A program made the translations under genes and the position numbers. This document shows, one piece after another, positions 1 to 8,819 of a stretch of DNA of 64,000 nucleotides. The first letter of the stretch is position 1; each line of letters begins with the position of its first letter. Below the pieces are notes generated by a model, which was given only the letters and a program-made list of their open reading frames with translations, ran no database searches and had not been told where the DNA came from. Source of the stretch: Allobosea sp. CS1GBMeth4 (lineage in GTDB: Bacteria > Pseudomonadota > Alphaproteobacteria > Rhizobiales > Beijerinckiaceae); assembly GCF_900185715.1 (NCBI RefSeq), contig NZ_FYAS01000030.1, positions 62,001 through 126,000 on the forward strand, written 5' to 3'.

Positions 1-1
1 C

Positions 2-343
2 CGCGAGGCACATCACGTCGTCGGCGGCGTGGTGCGCGCGGCAATGGATGCCGGCCTCGCGGCCGACGGCATCACCACGGAGATGGTCGATGCGGCAGCC
101 AGCCACCAGCTTGGCCGCCCGCTTGGCCTGCCTGCCGGCCGTATCCGCGAGAGCCTGGATCCCGCCGCGAGCGTCGCGGCGCGCCTCATGCCCGGCGGAC
201 CGGCGCCGGATGCGGTCGCGCGGACGGTGGAGGCGGCGCAGTCGCGGCTCGAAAGTCGCCGCGCTGCACTCGCGCGCAGGCGCAGCGACCTGCAGACGGC
301 ACGCGAGGGGCTGAAGCATGCGATCCGGGAGCTCGCCGCATGA
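2..343 (+). CDS. Argininosuccinate lyase-like protein, C-terminal part (cut by window start)
   Basis: The reading frame is open from the window edge to a TGA at 341-343, giving the last 113 residues of a larger protein. The visible start [18 protein letters not shown] and the later LGRPLGL resemble the C-terminal all-helical domain of argininosuccinate lyases, the fumarase/aspartase-superfamily enzymes that split argininosuccinate into arginine and fumarate. The catalytic domains lie outside the window, so activity cannot be judged. The gene overlaps the next one by ATGA (ABC transporter ATPase), followed by an FAD amine oxidase. This context suggests a catabolic or opine-type role rather than the housekeeping arginine enzyme; that is inference. 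The C-terminal tail after about residue 70 is a Lys/Arg/Ala-rich helix without a recognised motif. Confidence 0.7.
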   Translation, partial: REAHHVVGGVVRAAMDAGLAADGITTEMVDAAASHQLGRPLGLPAGRIRESLDPAASVAARLMPGGPAPDAVARTVEAAQSRLESRRAALARRRSDLQTAREGLKHAIRELAA

Positions 344-1104
344 GCGCCGCGCCGCTGATCAGCCTGCGCGGCATCGCCAAGCGCTTCGGCACGCATCAGG
401 CGCTGCACGGCATCGACCTCGATGTCGAGGCCGGCAGCGTCGTGGTGCTGATCGGGCCGAGCGGCTCCGGCAAGAGCACGCTGATCCGCTGCATCAACGG
501 CCTCGTCCGGCCGGACGAAGGCATGCTGCACGTCGCCGGCAGCCCGGTCGACATTCACCACGAGCGTGCCTGGCAGCGGATGCGGACCGAGGTCGGCATG
601 GTCTTCCAGGACTATGCGCTGTTCCCGCACCTGACCGTGCTGCGCAACATGACGATCACGCCGGAGCGCCGCCGCGGCATCCCGCGCGCGAAGGCGGAGG
701 AGGAGGCGCGCGCGCTGCTGACCCGCGTCGGCCTCGCCCACAAGGCTCTGGATTATCCCTCCGCCCTGTCCGGCGGGCAGCAGCAGCGCGTCGCCATCGT
801 CCGTGCGCTCGCCATGCGGCCGAAGGCGATCCTCTTCGACGAGCCGACCTCGGCGCTCGATCCCGAGACGATCGGCAGCGTCCTCGACGTGATGAAGGAC
901 CTCGCCCGCGAGGGCACGACCATGGTCGTGGTCACCCACGAGATGGGCTTCGCCCGCGAGGTCGCCGATCGCGTCGTGTTCATGGCCGAGGGACGGATCG
1001 TCGAGGAGGGGCCGCCGGATGCCCTCTTCGGTGCCCCCCGGCACGAGCGCACCCGTGCCTTCCTGTCCAGCATCAGATCCTTCGGAGAGGCCGTCCATGG
1101 CTGA
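340..1104 (+). CDS. Polar amino acid ABC transporter ATP-binding protein
   Basis: This 254-residue protein is a GlnQ/HisP-type ATPase that powers uptake of polar amino acids through a membrane permease. It has Walker [10 protein letters not shown] (residues 39-47), Q-loop region [13 protein letters not shown] signature LSGGQ (143-147), Walker B ILFDEP (164-169) and the H-loop VVTHEMGF. Length and motifs are typical of the family. Its ATG overlaps the stop of the lyase-like gene (ATGA), and its 3' end overlaps the following oxidase start by 8 nt, so the three genes are probably one translationally coupled operon. The permease and binding-protein genes are not visible and probably lie upstream of the window. 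The substrate cannot be read from the ATPase; the linked oxidase suggests an amino acid or amine. Confidence 0.93.
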   Translation: MSAAPLISLRGIAKRFGTHQALHGIDLDVEAGSVVVLIGPSGSGKSTLIRCINGLVRPDEGMLHVAGSPVDIHHERAWQRMRTEVGMVFQDYALFPHLTVLRNMTITPERRRGIPRAKAEEEARALLTRVGLAHKALDYPSALSGGQQQRVAIVRALAMRPKAILFDEPTSALDPETIGSVLDVMKDLAREGTTMVVVTHEMGFAREVADRVVFMAEGRIVEEGPPDALFGAPRHERTRAFLSSIRSFGEAVHG

Positions 1105-2422
1105 ATCGCCCGGCGCCCTGGCGCCGAACTTCACCACCGATCCCTATTGGTGGGACGCGGCTCCGCCGGAAACCGCGCGCGAGCCGCTGCCGGAGGAGAC
1201 CGATGTCCTGGTCGTCGGCTCCGGCTATTGCGGCCTCTCGGCAGCGGCCGAACTGGCGCGCAACGGCGTCGACGTCACGGTCGTCGATGCGGAGGAACTC
1301 GGCGCCGGGGCCTCGACACGCTCGGGCGGCATGGTCTCCAGCGGCCAGAAGCTGGTCATCGGCGGCGCCGTCAGGGGGGTTGATGCCGCTCGCATGGAGC
1401 GGCTTCTGGAGGACTCGCTCTCCTCTTACGAGCACCTCAAGGCCCTGATCCGCGAGAAGGAACTCGATGCCGATCTCGGCGTCTTCGGCCGCTATTTCGG
1501 CGCCCATGTCCCCCGCCACTACGATCGGCTGCGCCGTCACGGCGAGTTGCTGGCCAAGCACACCGGGGTCACCGTCCACGAGATTCCAAAATCGCGGCAG
1601 CACGAGATCACCAGGACGGACTTCTACCATGGCGGCATCGTCATCGACGATTACGGCGGCCTGCATCCGGCGAAGTATCATCGCGCCTTGCGCCGCCTCG
1701 CGCAGGCCAGCGGGGCGAAGCTGCGCTCGCATGCTCCGGTCCTCCGGGTCAATTCGCTCGCAGACGGCCTTCACGACGTGCAGACCGGCCGCGGCACTGT
1801 TCGCGCGCGCCACGTCTTCTTCGGCACCAATGGCTACAGCGACGGAGCGAGCGGCTTCCTGCACAAGCGCATCGTCGCCGTGCGCAGCTACCAGATCGCG
1901 ACAGAGCCGCTGCCGCCGGAGCTGATGGCCGAGATCAATCCGGGCCGGCGCATGATCACCGATTCCAGGCGCGAGCTGATCTACACGCGGCCCTCGCCGG
2001 ACGGGACGCGCATCCTGTTCGGCAGCCGGCCCGGCATGTTCACCCTGCCGGAGCGCGAAGCGGCGCCCCGCCTTCACGCCATGATGCTGAAGGTCTGGCC
2101 GCAGCTCGCGCGCTACAAGGTGACGCATTGCTGGAGCGGCAAGGTCGGCATGACGGCCGACAAGATCGCGCATATGGGCAGGCTCGGCGGCATCGACTTC
2201 GCCGTCGGCTGCAACGGCAACGGCGTCGCGCTGATGACCTATCTCGGCCACCAGTCGGCGCTGAAGCTGCTCGGGAAGCAGAATCGCAGCAGCGCCTTCG
2301 ACGATCCTGCCTTCCCGGAGATTCCAGTGCCGCTTTATGACGGCCGCCCGTGGTTCCTGCCCATCGTCAGTGGCTGGTACCATCTGCAGGATGCGATAGA
2401 CCGCCATCTGGCCCGGTTTTGA
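1097..2422 (+). CDS. NAD(P)/FAD-dependent oxidoreductase, D-amino-acid-oxidase (DAO) family
   Basis: The 441-residue protein starts with a short leader and then an FAD-binding Rossmann motif [12 protein letters not shown] (GSGYCG at residues 41-46). An acidic end of beta-2 follows ([15 protein letters not shown]), as in the DAO superfamily: glycine oxidase, sarcosine oxidase beta, PuuB/OrdL-like gamma-glutamylputrescine oxidases. The C-terminal [14 protein letters not shown] is the second FAD-contacting segment. Length and layout fit PuuB/OrdL-like oxidases, which oxidise primary or secondary amines or amino acids to imines with release of H2O2. I chose the ATG at 1097 because the longer frame from 1019 would overlap the ATPase gene by 86 nt and its extra 26 residues are not like this family. 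It is the last gene of the operon; its substrate probably matches the linked transporter (inference). Confidence 0.85.
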   Translation: MAESPGALAPNFTTDPYWWDAAPPETAREPLPEETDVLVVGSGYCGLSAAAELARNGVDVTVVDAEELGAGASTRSGGMVSSGQKLVIGGAVRGVDAARMERLLEDSLSSYEHLKALIREKELDADLGVFGRYFGAHVPRHYDRLRRHGELLAKHTGVTVHEIPKSRQHEITRTDFYHGGIVIDDYGGLHPAKYHRALRRLAQASGAKLRSHAPVLRVNSLADGLHDVQTGRGTVRARHVFFGTNGYSDGASGFLHKRIVAVRSYQIATEPLPPELMAEINPGRRMITDSRRELIYTRPSPDGTRILFGSRPGMFTLPEREAAPRLHAMMLKVWPQLARYKVTHCWSGKVGMTADKIAHMGRLGGIDFAVGCNGNGVALMTYLGHQSALKLLGKQNRSSAFDDPAFPEIPVPLYDGRPWFLPIVSGWYHLQDAIDRHLARF

Positions 2423-2484
2423 GAGCGCTCGATCGCGGCTCGGACCTTGGTCTGTTCGCCATTGCCTGACCAGGGATCGTCGCT

Positions 2485-3405
2485 TCAGCTCTGCCGGATG
2501 AAGTCCACGATCAGCCTGCCGATCTCGTCTGGGGCGTCCTCGAGGCAGTAGTGACCGACGCCGGCCAGACGCCGCACCGGCGCGGACGGAAACAGCTGGG
2601 TGAAGAGCGGCAGGAAATGCTCGGCGTGGAGCGTTCGGTCCGCCTCGCCCCATAGGGCGATGGCGGGTCTGGAGCGGATGGTCCGGGCCGTGGCCGCGTC
2701 CGGCGTCTCGAACCGGTGCGCGCCCGTGGCGAAGCCCCTGGCCCAGCCGATCGCGCCGAGGCAATCGGCGGGGCTCGCGAAAGGCGATCCATAGGCGTCG
2801 AGCCACGTCTCCGTGATCAGCGTGTTGTCTTCGAAGCCGTTGAGCTTGAGCGTGCTCAGGATGTTGAAGCCGAGCTGGCCGAGGACCGGCTCGAGGCTGC
2901 CGTCGGCTTCCGCCTTGGCGATCCACCGGAACCACGGCGACATGGCGGCATTCGCCGTCACCCGTTCGAGGAGGTCGGCCTGGCCGAACGGGGTCGGCCC
3001 GTTTGTCGAGATCACGCGGTGAATGCGGGCGGGTTGCCGGGCGGCGAGCCCCATGCCGACGGGGCCTCCGAAGTCGTGCATGACGAGGGTGATGGCGTCG
3101 AGATCGAGCGCGAGAACGAAGCGCTCCAGATTGTCGATGTGATCCTGCAGCCAGTACGACCGATCCGGCGGCGTATCGCTCTTGCCGAAGCCCATATGGT
3201 CCGGAACGACGACCCGGTGCGTTGCGCTCAGTACGGGAACCAGATGGCGAAACAGATAGCCCCAGGTCGGCTCGCCATGCAGGCAGAGAACGACCTCTGC
3301 CCCGCGGGCCCCCTCGTCGACATAGTGCATCCGACAGCCGGGAGCATCGCTGAAATGCGGTGCGTACGGGAAGCTGCCGCCGAACGTGGCATCGGGCCTT
3401 ATCAT
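2485..3405 (-). CDS. Haloalkane dehalogenase-like alpha/beta-hydrolase
   Basis: The 306-residue protein has a complete alpha/beta-hydrolase catalytic set: oxyanion-hole motif HGEPTW (43-48), aspartate nucleophile in MHDFGGPVG (Asp111), probable acid Asp256 (WGEADRTL) and His285 (GVGHYCLED). An aspartate nucleophile and HGEPTW are typical of haloalkane dehalogenases of the DhlA type and of some epoxide hydrolases. The Trp that normally follows the nucleophile and helps bind the halide is Phe112 here, so true dehalogenase activity is uncertain. A good ribosome site, GGGAGGAG, precedes the ATG. It lies 69 nt downstream of an MDR oxidoreductase on the same strand and both probably answer to the divergent TetR regulator. 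It could instead be an epoxide or ester hydrolase. Confidence 0.75.
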   Translation of the reverse strand: MIRPDATFGGSFPYAPHFSDAPGCRMHYVDEGARGAEVVLCLHGEPTWGYLFRHLVPVLSATHRVVVPDHMGFGKSDTPPDRSYWLQDHIDNLERFVLALDLDAITLVMHDFGGPVGMGLAARQPARIHRVISTNGPTPFGQADLLERVTANAAMSPWFRWIAKAEADGSLEPVLGQLGFNILSTLKLNGFEDNTLITETWLDAYGSPFASPADCLGAIGWARGFATGAHRFETPDAATARTIRSRPAIALWGEADRTLHAEHFLPLFTQLFPSAPVRRLAGVGHYCLEDAPDEIGRLIVDFIRQS

Positions 3406-3474
3406 CGATGTCTCCTCCCTCGGAGCCTGCGCCTGCCGGAGCCCGGAGGCCGCGCCCCGGCGATGTCCCTGGCC

Positions 3475-4518
3475 TCAGAGGCGGATGACGAGCTTGCCGA
3501 AATGGCGGCCGCTCGTGAGTTCGTCATAGGCGGCCTCCGCCTCGTCGAAGGCGAAGCTCCTGTCGATGACCGGCCTGATGCGGTGTTCGACGAGGAAGGC
3601 GTTCATTGCCTCGAACTGCTCGGCCGACCCGACATTGATGCCGTCGATGGTGCCGTTGATCAGCTGAAGGCGAATGAGGTTCGAGCGCGGCCCGAAGCCG
3701 GTGAAGACACCGATCTGGGCGATGTGCCCCCAGGCCGCGAGCGCGCGCAGCGAGCGGTCGAAGGTGTCCGGCCCGCCGAGCTCGAGGATGTGCGAGACGC
3801 CGAGCCCGCCGGTCAGTTCGCGCACCGCGACGTCCCAGTCCGGCATGCCGCGGTAGTTCACCGTCGCGAAGGCGCCGAGCGCCTCGGCGCGCTCGCGCTT
3901 CTCGTCGGACGACGACAGCACGATCGTCCTCGCCCCGACGGCATTCGCGATCTGCAGCCCGAAGAGCGCGACGCCGCCGGTTCCCTGAACCAGAAGCGTG
4001 TCGCCGGCGGCGATGCCGCCGCGGACCATGAGCGCCTGCCAGGCGGTCAGGGCGGCGCATGGCAGGGTGGCGGCCTCCTCCGCGCTCAGCGCGTCGGGGA
4101 TGCGCACCAGCGAGGCTTCGGGAACCGTGATCAGCTCGGCGAGCACGCCATCGGTGTCGCCACCGCCGAGCGCTGAGGGCCCATACGCCTCGCGATAGGG
4201 ACCGGTGACCCAGTTGCGATAGAAGATCGGCGCCACCCGGTCTCCTTCGCGCCAGCGCGTCACGCTCCTGCCCGTCGCCACGACCCGCCCCGCGCCGTCG
4301 GAGAGCGAGACCAGCCCGGCACGCACGGGTCCGAGCTGGCCGCGCCGGACGAGCAGGTCGCGGTAGTTGAGGCTCGCAGCTTCCACCCTCACCAGCACAT
4401 CGCCCGGCCCGGGCACTGGCGCCGCATCCTCGACCCGGTCGAGACGGCTGCCGCCATCGGTCGGAACGAGCTGGTAGGCGCGGCGTGTGGCTGAGGACGA
4501 TAAGGCGGCTCGGGACAC
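3475..4518 (-). CDS. MDR-superfamily NAD(P)-dependent oxidoreductase (alcohol dehydrogenase/quinone reductase-like)
   Basis: A 347-residue medium-chain dehydrogenase/reductase. The N-terminal GroES-like domain contains NYRDLLVRRG (51-60), where Zn-dependent members have a catalytic Cys, and no structural four-Cys zinc lobe is present. The nucleotide-binding Rossmann motif is VQGTGGVALFG (177-187). Absence of zinc ligands favours a quinone-oxidoreductase or enoyl-reductase type activity, although database names often read 'zinc-dependent alcohol dehydrogenase family'. It is transcribed away from a TetR regulator, with an inverted repeat in the 86-bp gap, and towards the haloalkane-dehalogenase-like hydrolase. 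Together they look like a small, inducible detoxification or xenobiotic module (inference). Confidence 0.88.
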   Translation of the reverse strand: MSRAALSSSATRRAYQLVPTDGGSRLDRVEDAAPVPGPGDVLVRVEAASLNYRDLLVRRGQLGPVRAGLVSLSDGAGRVVATGRSVTRWREGDRVAPIFYRNWVTGPYREAYGPSALGGGDTDGVLAELITVPEASLVRIPDALSAEEAATLPCAALTAWQALMVRGGIAAGDTLLVQGTGGVALFGLQIANAVGARTIVLSSSDEKRERAEALGAFATVNYRGMPDWDVAVRELTGGLGVSHILELGGPDTFDRSLRALAAWGHIAQIGVFTGFGPRSNLIRLQLINGTIDGINVGSAEQFEAMNAFLVEHRIRPVIDRSFAFDEAEAAYDELTSGRHFGKLVIRL

Positions 4519-4540
4519 GGCCTTCTCCTTGCGACGATTA

Positions 4541-4564
4541 AACTAGTGATCGCTAGCTAATTAG
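4541..4564. promoter_or_regulatory. Probable TetR operator between divergent genes
   Basis: The AT-rich gap between the MDR gene start (4518) and the TetR start (4605) contains CTAGTGATCGCTAG at 4543-4556. It is a 14-bp inverted repeat with one mismatched pair, followed directly by a second CTA/TAG-rich stretch (CTAATTAG). It is the only low-GC, symmetric segment locally and sits where a TetR-type repressor would cover both divergent promoters. Operator function is inferred from position and symmetry. Confidence 0.5.
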
Positions 4565-4604
4565 GAGATTGCGCTCGGGTCAAGATATTTTTATATTGAC
4601 CGCT

Positions 4605-5228
4605 ATGAAAAGCACGGAGAGGCGACCCCGCGGGCGGCCGCGTGCACTCGACCGCGACGAGGCGCTCGAGACGGCGCTGCAGCTGTTCTGGCGGCACGGC
4701 TACGAGGGCACCTCCATCGCCGACCTGACCGCGGCCATGGGCGTGACCCCGCCCAGCCTCTACACCGCGTTCGGCAGCAAGGAGCGGCTCTATCAGGAGG
4801 CTCTGGACCGCTACGGCATGTCCTATGGGTCGTTCGTCGCCCTGGCGCTGGCCGAGGAGCCGACGGCGCGGCAGGCGATCGAACGCATCCTGCGGGAGGC
4901 GGTGGCGGTCTACTCCGAAGGCCCGGCCCCGCGCGGCTGCATGCTGGCCAGCGGCGCCGTGACCTGCGCACCCGAGCACGCCCCGGTGGTCGCGGACTTG
5001 TCCCGACGGAGATTGGCCACGATCGCCGGGATCAGGACGCGGTTCGATCGCGCTGTGGTCGAAGGCGAGCTCGCGCCCGCGACCGATACGGAGGCGCTCG
5101 CGGCCTTCTACGCCGCTATCGTTCAGGGCCTGTCGATCCAGGCGCGTGACGGCGCCGGCCGCGAGGTCCTGGAAGCCATCGCCGCCACGGCGCTGCGCGC
5201 CTGGCCAGGAGCAGCAGCCGGCCGCTGA
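4605..5228 (+). CDS. TetR/AcrR family transcriptional regulator
   Basis: A 207-residue regulator. The N-terminal helix-turn-helix (about residues 33-62) reads GTSIADLTAAMGVTPPSLYT followed by FGSKERLYQEAL, the classic TetR DNA-binding signature. The C-terminal ligand-binding part is a TetR_C type seen in the AcrR/YxaF-like group. I prefer the ATG at 4605 (MKSTERRPRGRPR) over a 12-residue longer start because the basic RPRGRPR run is normally at the N-terminus of this subgroup. It is divergent from the MDR oxidoreductase and hydrolase genes and probably represses them and itself through the palindrome in the shared gap. The inducer is unknown. Confidence 0.92.
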   Translation: MKSTERRPRGRPRALDRDEALETALQLFWRHGYEGTSIADLTAAMGVTPPSLYTAFGSKERLYQEALDRYGMSYGSFVALALAEEPTARQAIERILREAVAVYSEGPAPRGCMLASGAVTCAPEHAPVVADLSRRRLATIAGIRTRFDRAVVEGELAPATDTEALAAFYAAIVQGLSIQARDGAGREVLEAIAATALRAWPGAAAGR

Positions 5229-5418
5229 CATGACGGCCGTCGAACCGGCGGAATCGTTCGCCGCAGCCCATGGCCGCCGGGAAGCCGGGACTCAACCCTG
5301 CGTCACTCTGCCTCGCCATATTGCCTATCGGAAGTAGTGTCCGAAACGCGATTTTGTAGTGAACTGCGGATCGCTCAGGACACGCGACCATCCGGTGGGC
5401 GATCGGCGTCGATTTCGC

Positions 5419-5829
5419 ATGAATCGGGGTCGAATCATGATGTCCATGCCCGGTTCACTGCGCGGCTGCACGGCGTTGCTTTTCACGAGCTTGGCGACAC
5501 TCACCTTGGCCGCGTCCGTGCGAGCGGCGGACATGTCGGAGCCGAGCAGGCTCCAGACCCCAACCTTCGTCGCGCAAAAGGACTGGTCGCTCACCGTCAC
5601 GCCTTACCTTTGGGCAGCATCATCGGTGACCGAAGCCCTGGAGATGTGGACCATCTGGGCGGCGAAGCCCATGGGGGAAGATGCTTTCAAAGGCTCGATC
5701 GAGCCGGGCAAATACGCCGATATGGCTGTCCTGTCCGACGATGTCCTCACAATGCCGACGACGGGTCTCAAGGACGTCAAGGTCTTGAAGACCGTTCTCG
5801 GTGGCCGGACCGTCTACGAAGCCAGATAG
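5419..5829 (+). pseudogene. Chimeric remnant: outer-membrane protein N-terminus fused in frame to an amidohydrolase C-terminus
   Basis: The frame begins with a plausible secretion signal (hydrophobic TALLFTSLATLTLAASVRA, cleavage before ADM). It continues into DWSLTVTPYLWAAS, which resembles the first beta-strand of alphaproteobacterial outer-membrane proteins. At about nt 5617-5630 it switches without a stop to TEALEMWTIWAAKPMGED, then KGSIEPGKYADMAVLSDDVL, the extreme C-terminus of YtcJ-type metal-dependent amidohydrolases. Neither half could function alone: the barrel is missing, and so is the amidohydrolase catalytic domain. The simplest reading is that an internal deletion joined two formerly separate genes in frame. 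Start may be 5419 or the ATG at 5437. Whether it is expressed is unknown. Confidence 0.65.
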
Positions 5830-5922
5830 GACCGCAGGTTCGCCTGGACGCATCCTGCCGCTCCGATCGAAGTGTCTGGCCGGCCAGGTGGAGGCGTCGC
5901 AGACGGCCTGCGGGCCTGTTCC

Positions 5923-7080
5923 TCAATCGGCGCGCCCGCGCGCCTCGACATGCCAGAGCGCGACCAGTTCCTGGCCGCGCACGACGTGGAGTACGTCGTG
6001 CAGGTTGATCGTCGGATCGCAATGCGGAACCGTGCATTCGACGACCGAGCCGATCGACGGCGGGCCTCGTCCGTCGGCGGGAAGGATGCGACCGAACTCG
6101 TCCCCGCACCATTCGATTCGGCCGACCTGCTCGTCGCCGAGGAAGACGCGCGGCGGCGGGCCGTCGAGCGCGAAGCTCTTGCTGCCGCCGTCGGTGATGG
6201 CGAAGCCGAGCGAGCTGTGGCCGATCACGGTGACGGCGATGCGCAGCGCCGGTTTGAACTCCGGCCCGCCGCGCCCATGCATGTCGACGCTGCCATAGGC
6301 CTCGTCCATGAAGACATAGGAGCCGGCCTGGATTTCGGTCAGCAGCCGGTCCTCGCCGTCGAGGAGATGGCTGCCGGTGCCGCCGCCCGAGACGACCTCC
6401 GGCTGGAAGCCGGCCGCGCGTAAGGCGTCGAGCATGGAGGCGAGCAGACGACCCATCTCCCGGTTGGCGGCGCGGCGCGCGGCGAAATCGTCGATATGCT
6501 GGACGCGGCCCTGATAGGCCTGGACGCCGCGGTAGCGCAGCCCGTCCAGCCCGGAGACGAGCTTCGCCAGTTCGGTCGCCTCGGCCGGGGTCGCGACGCC
6601 GCTGCGCTTCAGTCCGACATCGAGATCGACCAGCACGTCCAATGTCGTGGCGTGTCGCCGCGCCGCCTCGGCATAGGCGGCGGCGAGGTCGGCCCGGTCC
6701 ACCACGACGCCGATACGCCCGCCGGCCGCTGCGGCTCGCGCCAGGGAATCGATCTTTGTCGAACTCGCGATCGGAGCACTGAGCAGGAGATCGCGGACGC
6801 CGCCCTCGAACAGCGCCAGCAGCTCGCCGGGCTTGGCGCAGCAGATGCCGAGCGCCCCGGCCGCGATCTGCCGGCGGGCGATCTCGGCGCACTTGTGCGA
6901 TTTCGCGTGCGGCCTGAGATTCAGTCCGGCGTCGCGGCAGGTCCGCGCCATCAGAGCGACATTATGCTCGAACAGGTCAAGGTCGAGGACGGCCGCCGGC
7001 GTCTCCAGCCGCGACCGGCTGCCCGGCTCGTTGACGAGCTTTTCGTTGAAGGCAGCCGCACCGAACAGTGCCTTGCTCAT
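5923..7080 (-). CDS. DSD1-family PLP-dependent enzyme (D-threonine aldolase / D-serine dehydratase-like)
   Basis: A 385-residue fold-type III (alanine-racemase-like) PLP enzyme. The N-terminal barrel has the Schiff-base lysine in LRPHAKSHKC (Lys60), and VVSGGGTGSH near the middle binds PLP phosphate. Near the C-terminus PHCDPTINLHD (from about residue 352) supplies the divalent-metal ligands expected of D-threonine aldolases and eukaryotic-type D-serine dehydratases. The family cleaves or dehydrates D-3-hydroxy-amino acids. The start overlaps the stop of the hydantoinase-B-like gene by ATGA, so it is the last cistron of the transporter-hydantoinase operon. That placement suggests it finishes breakdown of a D-amino acid released by the upstream enzymes (inference); the exact substrate cannot be told from sequence. 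Confidence 0.87.
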   Translation of the reverse strand: MSKALFGAAAFNEKLVNEPGSRSRLETPAAVLDLDLFEHNVALMARTCRDAGLNLRPHAKSHKCAEIARRQIAAGALGICCAKPGELLALFEGGVRDLLLSAPIASSTKIDSLARAAAAGGRIGVVVDRADLAAAYAEAARRHATTLDVLVDLDVGLKRSGVATPAEATELAKLVSGLDGLRYRGVQAYQGRVQHIDDFAARRAANREMGRLLASMLDALRAAGFQPEVVSGGGTGSHLLDGEDRLLTEIQAGSYVFMDEAYGSVDMHGRGGPEFKPALRIAVTVIGHSSLGFAITDGGSKSFALDGPPPRVFLGDEQVGRIEWCGDEFGRILPADGRGPPSIGSVVECTVPHCDPTINLHDVLHVVRGQELVALWHVEARGRAD

Positions 7081-8819
7081 GTCCCCGCCTCCGTGAGCAG
7101 GGCGCGTCGGCGGGCCGTGGCATCCCGATCGACGCTGACGCCGTCGGCGGCGAGAACCACGCCGTAGTCACGGACGGCCCCCGCCGCCGTGATCTTGCCC
7201 TCGCGCAGATCGTCCTCGACACGGATCGGGTCGCGCCGCACCGCATCGCCATAGCCGCCCCCTCCCGCGCCGATCAGCCGGAAGATCTCGCCGGGGCGCG
7301 CCGAGAAGCTCTCCATCGGCATGGTCGGCAGGCCCTGCTCCGTGCCGTCGGCGCGGATCAGGATGTGAGCCGAGGGCGCGCCGGGACTGCCGCCTTCGAA
7401 GCCGAAGGGAGGATGATCGCGACGGTCGCCACGCAGCACGAAACGGATCGGCGCGAGGAAGCGGAACTCGCGGATGAAGGAGAGCCCGCCGCGGAACTCG
7501 CCCGGCCCGCCCGTATCGGGCACCAGCCCGTAGCGCAGCACCTCGACCGGCATGTCGGCCTCGATCATCTCGACCGGCTGGTTGGAAAGGTTTGCGGCGG
7601 GGTTGGAGATGCCCTCGATGCCGTCCTTGCCGGCGCGCGCGCCCCAGGTGCCGACCACCATCTCGTTGAGCACGAACGGCCGGCCCTCATGGCTGCCGCC
7701 TGCGGCGAGCAGATAAGGCCCGCCCTCGGAGCCGCCGATGGCGCGCTCCGGCACGATCTGGGCGAGCGCCTGCATGATCGCGTCGAAGACGCGGTAGCCG
7801 ACGACGCCGCGCGCGCCGCAGGCGGCGGGATAGCGCGGATTGACCAGGCAGCCCTCGGGCGCTCGGACCGTGATCGGCCGCAGATAGCCCTCGCAATTCG
7901 GTATATCCTGCTGCGACAGGCAGCGGATCGCGCAAAAGGAGGCCGATTCCGGCAGCGAGATCGGGCAATTGATCGAGGCGGCGACCTGCTCGGCCGTGCC
8001 GGCGAAGTCGATGTCGATCGTGTCCTCGGCGACGGTCACCGTCGCGACGATCGGCAGCGGCTGCGGGTTCTCGCCGACGCCGTCGATATAGTCGGTGGCG
8101 CGATAGACGCCGTTCGGCAAAGCGCGGATGACGTCGCGCATCATCGCCTCGGCATGGTCGTGCAGCGCGTCGATATAGGCCTCCAGCGCCTTGGCTCCAT
8201 AGCGGCCGATCAGCGCCTTCAATCCCTCTTCGGCGACGTTGCACGCCGCGATCTGGGCGCGGATGTCGCCGAGCACCTCGACCGGCGAGCGGGTGTTCGC
8301 CTCCAGGATGCGGAAGACCGCTTCGACCGGCTCGCCGGCATCATAGAGTTTGAGCAGCGGGATACGCAGGCCTTCCTGCTGGATCTCGGTCGCGTAGATC
8401 GCGACGCTCCCGGGCACGATGCCGCCGAGATCGGTGTGATGCGCGACCGTCGCAGCGAATCCCGAGAGCCGGGCCGCCACGAAGATCGGCTTCAGGATGT
8501 AGATGTCGGGCAGATGCTGCCCGCCCGAGCCATAGGGGTCGTTGGCGATCAGCACGTCGCCGGGCTTCAGCCCGTCGCCATAGCGCTCGTGGACGAAGCC
8601 CATGATGCGCGGGAAGGAGCAGAGCTGGATCGGCAGCGTCAAACCCTGCGCGATCACCCGGCCCTGCGCGTCGCAGAGCGCGGTCGAGTAATCCATGATG
8701 TCGCGCACGACCGGCGAATAGGCGCTGCGCATCACGATGAGCGCCATCTCGTCGGCGGTTGAAGCCAGCGCGTTGCGGATCACTTCCAGCGTGATCGGGT
8801 CGATCTCGCGCATGCTCAT
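7077..8819 (-). CDS. hyuB: Hydantoinase B / oxoprolinase beta-type subunit
   Basis: A 580-residue member of the HyuB family (N-methylhydantoinase B, 5-oxoprolinase C-terminal half). The N-terminus MREIDPITLEVIRNAL and the segments VVRDIMDYSTALCD and LIANDPYGSGGQHLPD are characteristic. Together with subunit A these enzymes use ATP to open five-membered imide or lactam rings such as N-methylhydantoin or 5-oxoproline, or form acetone/acetophenone-carboxylase type complexes. Full length for the family. Its start overlaps the hyuA stop (ATGA) and its stop overlaps the downstream PLP enzyme start (ATGA), so the subunits are coupled. Substrate is unknown; the neighbouring peptide-type importer and D-amino acid enzyme favour a hydantoin or pyroglutamate-like compound. 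Confidence 0.92.
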   Translation of the reverse strand: MSMREIDPITLEVIRNALASTADEMALIVMRSAYSPVVRDIMDYSTALCDAQGRVIAQGLTLPIQLCSFPRIMGFVHERYGDGLKPGDVLIANDPYGSGGQHLPDIYILKPIFVAARLSGFAATVAHHTDLGGIVPGSVAIYATEIQQEGLRIPLLKLYDAGEPVEAVFRILEANTRSPVEVLGDIRAQIAACNVAEEGLKALIGRYGAKALEAYIDALHDHAEAMMRDVIRALPNGVYRATDYIDGVGENPQPLPIVATVTVAEDTIDIDFAGTAEQVAASINCPISLPESASFCAIRCLSQQDIPNCEGYLRPITVRAPEGCLVNPRYPAACGARGVVGYRVFDAIMQALAQIVPERAIGGSEGGPYLLAAGGSHEGRPFVLNEMVVGTWGARAGKDGIEGISNPAANLSNQPVEMIEADMPVEVLRYGLVPDTGGPGEFRGGLSFIREFRFLAPIRFVLRGDRRDHPPFGFEGGSPGAPSAHILIRADGTEQGLPTMPMESFSARPGEIFRLIGAGGGGYGDAVRRDPIRVEDDLREGKITAAGAVRDYGVVLAADGVSVDRDATARRRALLTEAGT

